From: Neisseriaceae bacterium
GTDB taxonomy: Bacteria; Pseudomonadota; Gammaproteobacteria; Burkholderiales; Neisseriaceae
NCBI GenBank assembly: GCA_017518785.1
Contig: JAFWUA010000127.1
Coordinates: 1-8,889, forward strand
Direction: 5' to 3'
DNA: 8,889 nt
Part shown: piece after piece, positions 1-4,561 of the stretch
How positions within the stretch are numbered: the stretch's first letter is position 1
Layout: each line of letters opens with the position of its first letter
Position numbers and translations under genes: made by a program
Notes under the pieces: model-generated
Databases searched by the model: none
What the model saw: only the letters and a program-made list of their open reading frames with translations
Told to the model about the DNA's origin: nothing

Positions 1-1
1 G

Positions 2-709
2 CTTACACCGATGATGAGTTGTACGGCAAAACTGCCGATTTACGCCTTTTTTGTCGCCGCATTTTTCCCCAAAATCGGGGCGTGGGTGATGTCAGGCTTA
101 TATCTTTTGGGTATTATCACCGCCATTATCATAGCCTTAATCTATCGTAAAACGCTGTTCAAAGGCGAGCCGATTCCGTTTGTGATGGAAATTCCGCCCT
201 ATCGTTTTCCTGCTTTGCGAAATATTGTGCAACTTCTGTGGGAAAAAGCCAAAGGCTTTATAGAGCGGGCTTTTACGGTGATTTTTATCGGCACAATTAT
301 CATCTGGTTTTTGCAAAGTTTCGACCTGCGATTTAATCTGACAGACGACTCATCAACCAGCATTTTAGCGGCAATCACAGGCATATTTGCTCCGATTATG
401 CAGCCTTTGGGCTTGGGCGATTGGCGAGTGGGTGCCAGTTTGGTTGCAGGCTTTATCGCCAAAGAAGGCGTGGTATCCAGCATGGAAGTGCTGTTTGGCG
501 ACAGTCTCACCGCCATTTTAACGCCGCTTTCCGCCGCCACAATGTTAGTTTTCGCCCTACTCTACACCCCCTGTTTGGCAGCGATTGCCACAGTCAGACG
601 CGAACTCGGCGGCAAATGGGCAGTATTTGTGGTGTTATGGCAATGTGCGATTGCATGGATTTTGGCAATGGTTGTAAAATTAGTGCTTATGGCTTTGGGT
701 GTGCAGTAA
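2..709 (+). CDS. feoB: Ferrous iron transport protein B, C-terminal part (5' end outside window)
   Basis: FeoB is the inner-membrane Fe(II) permease: an N-terminal G domain followed by a polytopic membrane domain with two gate modules. Only the last 235 residues are visible; the frame is open from the window edge (L-T-P before the first Met), so the first ATG at 11 is internal. The segment starts at the conserved SCTAKLPIYAFF motif, whose cysteine lies in the proposed iron path. It continues with several hydrophobic helices, the AKEGVVSSMEVLFG motif and the LLYTPCLAAIATVRRELGGKW motif of the second gate, all typical of FeoB. The ORF ends normally at TAA (707-709), with no sign of truncation at the 3' end. 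A DUS-like palindrome follows 7 bases later. No feoA or feoC follows directly, but a Cys-rich FeoB-associated gene lies about 1.1 kb downstream. The family call is near certain. Confidence 0.95.
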   Translation, partial: LTPMMSCTAKLPIYAFFVAAFFPKIGAWVMSGLYLLGIITAIIIALIYRKTLFKGEPIPFVMEIPPYRFPALRNIVQLLWEKAKGFIERAFTVIFIGTIIIWFLQSFDLRFNLTDDSSTSILAAITGIFAPIMQPLGLGDWRVGASLVAGFIAKEGVVSSMEVLFGDSLTAILTPLSAATMLVFALLYTPCLAAIATVRRELGGKWAVFVVLWQCAIAWILAMVVKLVLMALGVQ

Positions 710-716
710 AATAAGA

Positions 717-733
717 TTTCAGGCAGCCTGAAA
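717..733. repeat. DUS-type palindrome, AGGCAGCCTGAA dialect
   Basis: The 17-mer TTTCAGGCAGCCTGAAA has 8-base arms around a central A. It contains the 12-mer AGGCAGCCTGAA (721-732), which matches the DNA uptake sequence dialect described for Kingella-type Neisseriaceae, as I recall the published dialects. It sits just after the feoB stop, where such sequences often serve as part of a terminator, but no T-run follows. Its role in uptake is inferred from family knowledge. Confidence 0.7.
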
Positions 734-740
734 ACCATTT

Positions 741-780
741 CCGTCATTCTGAACGAAGCGTTAGCGAAGTGAAGAATCTT
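741..780. repeat. Possible dispersed repeat element between two DUS-like motifs
   Basis: About 40 bases beginning CCGTCATTCTGAACGAAG and ending GTGAAGAATCTT. It contains three nearby AAG-ending units (ACGAAG, GCGAAG, GTGAAG) and ends that are partly complementary (ATTCT and AGAAT). The wording resembles a short intergenic repeat seen in many unrelated bacterial genomes. Only one copy lies in this window, so repeat status rests on recognition, not on internal evidence. It is bracketed by the DUS-type motifs at 721-732 and 798-809. Confidence 0.4.
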
Positions 781-797
781 GATATAAAAGGCTTTTC

Positions 798-809
798 AGG
801 CAGCTTGAA
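798..809 (+). repeat. Degenerate DUS-like 12-mer (AGGCAGCTTGAA)
   Basis: It differs by one base (C to T at position 8) from the AGGCAGCCTGAA motif 77 bases upstream, and is flanked by the same TTTC and A context. The change hits the CTG core that I recall as invariant in functional uptake sequences, so this copy may be inactive. Confidence 0.5.
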
Positions 810-855
810 ATAATATTAAACAAACGAAGTTAAAACATTTCATCAACCAAAAATT

Positions 856-1308
856 ATGCAAAAACTAATCAAAGCAACTTTGGAAAGCATTGCTATTTTA
901 ATACTTACCATAATCATCTACTGGATATTGGTTAATAAAACCAATTTAGGAATAGATCTTAATAAAACAATACAAGATATGATGAGCAACTTTAATCCTG
1001 CCACAGATGGTGTTCCAGTAGAATTTGGAGTTATTTTTATTTTAGTTGCTATGACAGGTGGCGTTTTGTTTTTGATTTTTTCAATCATCAACGAAACGCT
1101 ATTCAAAAAAACAATCTTTAAAATTATTTGGTCAATTGTGGCAGGAATATTGATTGCAATCGTGCCTATGTTGATTGTTTCCAGTTTATATACTGATGTT
1201 TATTTCTCGGTGCGGATTTCAAAACTATACCCATTTGCCATTGCCTCAGTCATTGCCACACCATTAGTTGGCATATTATTTACATTATTTTATAAAATTA
1301 AGGAATAA
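856..1308 (+). CDS. Hypothetical four-helix inner-membrane protein
   Basis: I do not recognise this 150-residue protein. It has four hydrophobic segments, at roughly residues 11-26, 57-78, 86-111 and 124-146. A polar loop of about 30 residues lies between the first two (rich in N, D and T), and a short charged C-terminus (KIKE) follows. There are no cysteines or obvious metal ligands in the helices and no enzyme motif that I can see. The ATG at 856 is the only sensible start, but no clear ribosome binding site precedes it. The gene is markedly AT-rich (about 27-33% GC in sampled lines), unlike feoB upstream. It lies between feoB and a lipoprotein gene on the same strand, so an accessory role in the iron-uptake neighbourhood is possible but only inferred from position. 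That it is a real gene seems likely. Confidence 0.65.
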   Translation: MQKLIKATLESIAILILTIIIYWILVNKTNLGIDLNKTIQDMMSNFNPATDGVPVEFGVIFILVAMTGGVLFLIFSIINETLFKKTIFKIIWSIVAGILIAIVPMLIVSSLYTDVYFSVRISKLYPFAIASVIATPLVGILFTLFYKIKE

Positions 1309-1310
1309 AC

Positions 1311-1327
1311 TTTCAGGCAACCTGAAA
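1311..1327. repeat. DUS-like palindrome variant (AGGCAACCTGAA)
   Basis: TTTCAGGCAACCTGAAA has 7-base arms around CAA. The 12-mer at 1315-1326 differs by one base from AGGCAGCCTGAA at 721. It sits between the stop of the membrane protein gene (1308) and the start of the lipoprotein gene (1343). It is the third member of the AGGCAGCCTGAA family in the left part of the window. Confidence 0.6.
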
Positions 1328-1342
1328 AATAGTAATCGTATT

Positions 1343-1759
1343 ATGAACAAAACAATCACCCCATTTTTAATCATATTATTAGTGTCTTGCACACCAGTGC
1401 AAGAATCCTCTACTTCATCATCACAAAATAAGCCCATTGCCATGACCACAAGCAACGAAACCCAATCAACACAACATTTCAAACACGAATATCTATCAGA
1501 ATGGGAATTAGTTGAAGCCAAAGGCAACACCATTCGTGTGGAATTTATGATAGGCACAGAAACCTGTTATGACGCACGCTATGAAATAGAAGAAAACGAA
1601 CAAACCGTTGAATTAGCCGTGATTGCAGGCGTAAAACCAAACGCACCAGAATTTTGCACCAGAGAAGCACGCACAGGCACATTCACCATCTTACTCAAAA
1701 AACCACTGGAACAACGCAAACTGATTCCAATGGATAAATCGAAAGTAACACTCTATTAA
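1343..1759 (+). CDS. Hypothetical small lipoprotein
   Basis: The protein has 138 residues and I do not recognise the family. The N-terminus is a lipoprotein signal: MNK, a hydrophobic stretch (ITPFLIILLV), then the lipobox L-V-S-C with the acylated cysteine at residue 16. Residue +2 is Thr, not Asp, which is compatible with outer-membrane sorting. A Ser/Thr/Gln-rich linker (about 17-45) leads to a small, mostly beta-looking domain. Two cysteines (C75, C105) could form a periplasmic disulfide. The start at 1343 was preferred over an in-frame ATG at 1268 because it places the signal peptide at the N-terminus and avoids overlap with the preceding gene. No strong ribosome binding site is visible. 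The gene stands between a membrane-protein gene and the Cys-rich Feo-associated gene, probably in one transcript. Function is unknown. Confidence 0.7.
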   Translation: MNKTITPFLIILLVSCTPVQESSTSSSQNKPIAMTTSNETQSTQHFKHEYLSEWELVEAKGNTIRVEFMIGTETCYDARYEIEENEQTVELAVIAGVKPNAPEFCTREARTGTFTILLKKPLEQRKLIPMDKSKVTLY

Positions 1760-1784
1760 TCATCAAAAAATCAAGGAAAAACAA

Positions 1785-1970
1785 ATGATTAACATTTTAT
1801 TAGGCTTTTTAATTATTGTTGCGGTTATTTTAGCCATTTGGTCAATACAAATTAAACGCAAACACGGCGGCGGTTGCGGCACGGGCTGTGGCACAGAGTG
1901 CGGCACTTCTTGTGGCGACTGTGGGGCTGCTTGTTTTAATTCAAAACAAGACGAGGAAAAAACAGATTAA
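1785..1970 (+). CDS. FeoB-associated Cys-rich membrane protein
   Basis: This 61-residue protein has one N-terminal membrane helix (residues about 3-22, INILLGFLIIVAVILAIW). A basic patch (KRKH) follows, then a short Gly/Cys region with six cysteines in about 25 residues (C-G-T-G, C-G-T-E, C-G-T-S, C-G-D, C-G-A-A-C), and an acidic tail. The layout and size match the family annotated as FeoB-associated Cys-rich membrane proteins (Pfam PF12669), usually encoded beside feoB. That fits the feoB gene about 1.1 kb upstream on the same strand. Its biochemical role is not established; metal binding through the cysteines is an inference. A good Shine-Dalgarno (AAGGA, 1773-1777) lies 7 bases before the ATG. 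The four-residue Cys repeats are encoded by a 12-base periodic sequence that could expand or contract. The gene ends 11 bases before the convergent vapC. Confidence 0.85.
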   Translation: MINILLGFLIIVAVILAIWSIQIKRKHGGGCGTGCGTECGTSCGDCGAACFNSKQDEEKTD

Positions 1971-1977
1971 TAATCTG
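1957..1977 (-). terminator. Rho-independent-type terminator of vapBC
   Basis: Read on the - strand, CAGATTATTAATCTG (a perfect 15-base palindrome, at 1963-1977) is followed at once by TTTTTT (1957-1962). The stem is short and AT-rich, so it is a modest terminator. It lies just past the vapC stop and overlaps the last codons of the convergent Cys-rich gene. On the + strand no T-run follows, so it would act mainly on vapBC transcripts. Confidence 0.5.
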
Positions 1978-1981
1978 AATC

Positions 1982-2389
1982 TTAACTAACTTCTGGCACA
2001 GTGTTTATCCAATTTTCCAATGGTAAACCATAACATTGAAAATCTTCGATCTTGTTAGTAACCAAAGTAACTTTTAAGACAATAGCATGAGCGGCAATTA
2101 ATCGATCAAAGCTTTTGCTATTGGGAAATTTTTGAGTTAATTCTCCATAAATTCGTGCTTCCATATAATCAAATGGCACAATTTTAATTGCCGATGAAAA
2201 AGCAAACAAATCCTGTTGAGCTATATTTTGTTTTAATCCACAATTTATTTCAGCCCATGTAATTGAACTTATGCCAACATCACCAACTCGACACTGTTCA
2301 AAACGCTGATACATTTCTTTAAGGGTGGTATTAAAGGTACTATGTTTCAGCAAATAAATACAAGTATTGGTATCTAAAAGATATTTCAT
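1982..2389 (-). CDS. vapC: VapC-type toxin, PIN-domain ribonuclease
   Basis: VapC toxins are Mg-dependent endoribonucleases that cut specific RNAs, often initiator tRNA or rRNA; the substrate here cannot be read from sequence. The 135-residue protein has the full PIN set of acidic residues: D6 in LLDTNTCIYLL, E47 in SSITWAEINCG, D95 in SFDRLIAAHAI, and a C-terminal TNKIEDF (E115/D116). Its length is normal for the family. The start at 2389 is chosen because MKYLLDTN is the usual VapC N-terminus. A longer in-frame reading to 2449 would overlap vapB and add an unrelated leader. The gene follows vapB with a 7-base gap, and the GGTGA around the vapB stop can serve as its ribosome binding site, which suggests translational coupling. 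No active-site residue is missing, so the toxin is probably active. Confidence 0.93.
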   Translation of the reverse strand: MKYLLDTNTCIYLLKHSTFNTTLKEMYQRFEQCRVGDVGISSITWAEINCGLKQNIAQQDLFAFSSAIKIVPFDYMEARIYGELTQKFPNSKSFDRLIAAHAIVLKVTLVTNKIEDFQCYGLPLENWINTVPEVS

Positions 2390-2396
2390 ATTACAA

Positions 2397-2645
2397 TCAC
2401 CATTGACGTTGTGTTTCTTCAACTTCCATACGCTGAAAATCACTATCAATCAAGTAATGGCTTAATTGATAAAATAAATTAGCTGCGTTTTTTAAACTTT
2501 CATTAGCTGGTTCTATAATAATGCGTTCGCCTTCCCGCCATACAGATAATTGTGTATTAGGAGGATAAGCAATTTCTGCTGATAATCGCACTACTTGCGA
2601 ACCACCTGTTTTAAATTGTTTGGTAATAAATGTTTTAGTTTGCAT
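2397..2645 (-). CDS. vapB: VapB-type antitoxin, AbrB/SpoVT-like
   Basis: VapB antitoxins bind and inhibit the partner VapC through their C-terminus and repress the operon through an N-terminal swapped-hairpin DNA-binding domain. This 82-residue protein begins MQTKTFITKQFKTGGSQVVR. The G-S-Q-x-V-R-L motif followed by P-x-x-T-x-L-x-V-W and E-G-E-R-I-I-I-E-P is the typical VapB/AbrB-like fold (residues about 1-50). The remaining 30 residues, rich in Leu, Tyr, Gln and Glu, are the likely toxin-binding tail. The start at 2645 is a choice: an in-frame ATG at 2651 and a GTG at 2657 are also possible, and none has a strong ribosome binding site. The gene lies first in the pair, with a good promoter and an inverted repeat just upstream, consistent with autoregulation. 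Confidence 0.88.
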   Translation of the reverse strand: MQTKTFITKQFKTGGSQVVRLSAEIAYPPNTQLSVWREGERIIIEPANESLKNAANLFYQLSHYLIDSDFQRMEVEETQRQW

Positions 2646-2678
2646 AATCATTTTCACTATGTGATGAATAATGTTTTT

Positions 2679-2707
2679 ATAATAGTGTAATATACACTTA
2701 TCGTCAA
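2679..2707 (-). promoter_or_regulatory. Predicted vapBC promoter with embedded operator-like inverted repeat
   Basis: On the - strand, TTGACG (2702-2707) and TATTAT (2679-2684) are separated by exactly 17 bases, a good sigma-70-type promoter. The start point would be near 2672, about 27 bases before the vapB ATG. Between the boxes, and touching the -10, lies the inverted repeat AGTGTA-n3-TACACT (2684-2698). Its position suits autorepression by the VapBC complex, which is how such operons are generally controlled. The binding itself is inferred. Confidence 0.65.
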
Positions 2708-2752
2708 TATATTAATAAATATAAATCTATCAATAATCTGCCAAAAATATCA

Positions 2753-3064
2753 TCACATAAAAACAAAACTAATAAACATAACAAATAATAATCCACCAAA
2801 CGTGTTTGCAAAAATAAAATGTTGCCAATATTTAATTCTTTTATCAGCGAATGAATCAGAAAAAACAATAATTGATAAAATTACAAAACACACAAAATAA
2901 AAAATTATTGATGCTATAAGCATAATACTTTGATAAAACACATCATTTGACTGACAAGAACGGAAACAAACTGCAAAAATAATTAAAATATTACATATCG
3001 AAACAAACAAAGGCAATGACATAAATAGAATGTATAGTATAAACCAAGCAATTGATTTCAACAT
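2753..3064 (-). CDS. Hypothetical small membrane protein
   Basis: This 103-residue protein is very hydrophobic. Segments at about residues 5-32, 45-69 and 83-102 look like membrane helices (the first may be one long or two short ones). A short polar loop with cysteines lies near residues 33-40 (CFRSCQSND) and a charged loop near 70-80 (DSFADKRIKYW). I recognise no family. The gene is very AT-rich. Its start at 3064 has at best a weak AAAAAG in place of a ribosome binding site. It lies only 29 bases downstream of the hairpin that terminates the cytochrome c4 gene, leaving little room for its own promoter. It may be expressed by read-through or be a decaying gene. Real-gene status is moderately supported by length and the coherent membrane-protein pattern. 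Confidence 0.45.
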   Translation of the reverse strand: MLKSIAWFILYILFMSLPLFVSICNILIIFAVCFRSCQSNDVFYQSIMLIASIIFYFVCFVILSIIVFSDSFADKRIKYWQHFIFANTFGGLLFVMFISFVFM

Positions 3065-3084
3065 GACTTTTTAATTACATATCT

Positions 3085-3126
3085 AAAAAGCAAAACACAA
3101 GACGATGCTTTTAATCGTCTTGTGTT
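3085..3126 (-). terminator. Strong Rho-independent terminator of the cytochrome c4 gene
   Basis: A perfect 13-bp stem (AACACAAGACGAT at 3094-3106 with ATCGTCTTGTGTT at 3114-3126) encloses a 7-base loop. On the - strand it is followed by TTGCTTTTTAGA (T-run at 3085-3089). It lies 37 bases after the cytochrome c4 stop. On the + strand the following sequence has no solid T-run, so it is assigned to the - strand. Confidence 0.85.
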
Positions 3127-3163
3127 GATGAAATAATTTTAAAAACTTAAATAAAAAAATAAA

Positions 3164-3799
3164 TCAATGCAAACCTTGAATGTAGTTAGCTACATCATCA
3201 ATTTGTTGGTCGGTCATGCGATTACCAATGGTAGACATCATGCCATGCTGACGAGAACCATCACGGAAAGCTTGCATTTGTGCTACTACATAATCTTTAT
3301 GTTGCCCTGAAATACGTGGATAAGCTAATACACCATCTTTGGCAACAGAAGCTGCTGGAATACCGGCACCATTAGGACCATGACACGCCATACATGCTGG
3401 TACTTTTTGAGCCAAGATACCACCACGATAGATGTCTTGACCTGCTTTTAATTTTTCAGGATCGGCATCTGCTTCGCCAGTTAGCGAAACTTGCAAGGCG
3501 TAGTAAGCGGAAACATCTTCGATTTCTTGATCACTCATGCCCTCAACATTAGGAACCATTGTAATTACCATATCGCCCCAAGCACGAGAACCATCGCGAA
3601 TATATTTAACGTGTTCAGCTGTGTATGCAGCATGTTGTCCAGCTAAACGAGGATAAATTGAAATTGGGCTGTTACCGTCCGCAGCATGACATGCGGCACA
3701 GACGTTTTCTGCAATTTGTTTACCATTTTCTAAATCTGGTGCGGCAAATACGTTAGTCGCAAATAATGTAATAACCAATGCCGGTAAAAAGCGTTTCAT
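3164..3799 (-). CDS. cycA: Diheme cytochrome c4
   Basis: Cytochrome c4 is a periplasmic two-heme electron carrier feeding terminal oxidases, in Neisseria the cbb3 oxidase. The neisserial gene is called cycA, and the symbol is given on that basis. The 211-residue precursor has a Sec signal peptide (MKR, hydrophobic core, cleavage expected after V-F-A at residue 19). It contains two class I cytochrome c domains with heme motifs C34-A-A-C-H38 and C136-M-A-C-H140. Each domain carries the YPRLAGQH / YPRISGQH segment typical of c4. Met ligand candidates are M77/M81 in the first domain and M187/M188 in the second. Length is as expected. A strong Shine-Dalgarno (TAGGAG on the - strand, 3809-3814) lies 9 bases before the ATG. 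It is transcribed divergently from engB, an arrangement common in beta- and gammaproteobacteria, and ends at a strong hairpin terminator. Confidence 0.95.
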   Translation of the reverse strand: MKRFLPALVITLFATNVFAAPDLENGKQIAENVCAACHAADGNSPISIYPRLAGQHAAYTAEHVKYIRDGSRAWGDMVITMVPNVEGMSDQEIEDVSAYYALQVSLTGEADADPEKLKAGQDIYRGGILAQKVPACMACHGPNGAGIPAASVAKDGVLAYPRISGQHKDYVVAQMQAFRDGSRQHGMMSTIGNRMTDQQIDDVANYIQGLH

Positions 3800-3826
3800 G
3801 AAGTTTGGCTCCTAAAATTTTGTTTT

Positions 3827-3878
3827 TTATGCAAATGACGTGTTTTACGAGTTTGCATAATTCAAGTTTTAAAACACG
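3827..3878. promoter_or_regulatory. Two interlaced inverted repeats in the cycA/engB divergent spacer
   Basis: The first repeat is TTATGCAAA (3827-3835) with TTTGCATAA (3852-3860), 9 bp perfect, 16 bases apart. The second is CGTGTTTTA (3839-3847) with TAAAACACG (3870-3878), 9 bp perfect, 22 bases apart. The two overlap so that each contains one arm of the other, which gives alternative hairpins or two operators. They lie 28-79 bases upstream of the cycA start. They do not resemble an FNR box. I saw no convincing -35/-10 pair for either gene. The regulatory role is inferred. Confidence 0.4.
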
Positions 3879-3943
3879 CAATATTTTGTAGACGTGCTAT
3901 TGTATACCAAAATTTACCTTTTAGACTACCTTAAATTTGAATC

Positions 3944-4561
3944 ATGTCTGTTTTTAAAAATGCCATTTTCCATACCACCGTTAATCATCTGCGAGATCTG
4001 CCGGAAACTATTGCAGAAGTTGCCTTTGTTGGACGTAGTAACGCTGGTAAATCCAGTGCATTAAATACCTTAACTGATCACAAGCGTTTAGCTTTTGTCT
4101 CAAAAACACCAGGACGTACACAACATATCAATTATTTTGCCTTAAAAAATGGTGGATATTTAGCCGATTTACCAGGTTACGGTTTTGCCCAAGTACCGGA
4201 AGATGTGCGTGCTCATTGGGTTGAACTGTTAGGTAATTACTTGCAAACACGTGATACTTTGATTGGTTTACTTTTGATTATGGATTGTCGCCACCCTTTG
4301 AAAGATTTAGATATGCAAATGTTGGATTTTTTTGCTGCACGTAACAATTCTCGTCCAGTGCATATTTTATTATCCAAAGCGGATAAATTGTCCAAAAATG
4401 AACAAATCAAAACGTTGGCAAAGGTAAAAAAACAACTACACGCATGGTCAGATAAAATGCCTATTAGCGTGCAGTTATTTTCTTCTTTGAAAAAAGAAGG
4501 TATTGATGAATGCGAACAAGTTGTAGGACAATGGTTTAGTTCAAGTCTGCCGGAATTATGA
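3944..4561 (+). CDS. engB: Ribosome biogenesis GTP-binding protein EngB (YsxC/YihA)
   Basis: EngB is an essential TRAFAC-class GTPase needed for assembly of the large ribosomal subunit. The 205-residue protein shows all G motifs in order: G1 GRSNAGKSS (30-38), G2 threonine in KTPGRTQ (T59), G3 DLPGYG (75-80), G4 SKAD (144-147, Ser in place of the more common Thr) and G5 SSLKKEG (180-186). The wording of the LLSKADKLSKNEQIKTL region is strongly neisserial. The ATG at 3944 is preceded by an in-frame TGA three bases earlier, so no longer start exists. There is no visible Shine-Dalgarno, which is unusual beside the good sites of cycA, fabG and aroC. Its last codons overlap the end of the convergent glpR by 6 bp. 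Two copies of the CTGCCGGAA motif lie inside it, at 3995-4006 and 4544-4555. Confidence 0.97.
   Translation: MSVFKNAIFHTTVNHLRDLPETIAEVAFVGRSNAGKSSALNTLTDHKRLAFVSKTPGRTQHINYFALKNGGYLADLPGYGFAQVPEDVRAHWVELLGNYLQTRDTLIGLLLIMDCRHPLKDLDMQMLDFFAARNNSRPVHILLSKADKLSKNEQIKTLAKVKKQLHAWSDKMPISVQLFSSLKKEGIDECEQVVGQWFSSSLPEL
3995..4006 (+). repeat. Copy of AGTCTGCCGGAA motif (10/12), inside engB
   Basis: GATCTGCCGGAA near the engB start, followed by AC. It matches the 12-mer AGTCTGCCGGAA at 10 of 12 positions, and the mismatches are the first two bases. It encodes Asp-Leu-Pro-Glu in frame. DLPE-like wording is usual at this place in EngB, so protein constraint alone could explain part of the match. Confidence 0.4.
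4544..4555 (+). repeat. Exact copy of AGTCTGCCGGAA motif at the engB/glpR junction
   Basis: An exact 12-mer that encodes the last residues of EngB (Ser-Leu-Pro-Glu) and ends one base before the glpR stop codon. It is a candidate uptake sequence and takes the place where a bidirectional terminator would be expected, although it is single and forms no hairpin on its own. Confidence 0.6.

Noticed and set aside
421..714. Overlapping + strand open frame at the end of feoB
   Set aside because: It lies in another frame of the clearly conserved FeoB sequence, and its translation (rich in Arg, His and Cys) looks like nothing known.
1268..1342. Longer N-terminus for the lipoprotein gene, from an ATG at 1268
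   Set aside because: It would overlap the upstream membrane protein gene and bury the lipoprotein signal and lipobox 25 residues inside. The start at 1343 gives a normal signal peptide.
2390..2449. Extended VapC N-terminus beginning at 2449
   Set aside because: It would overlap vapB by about 50 bases and add 20 residues before the conserved MKYLLDTN start.
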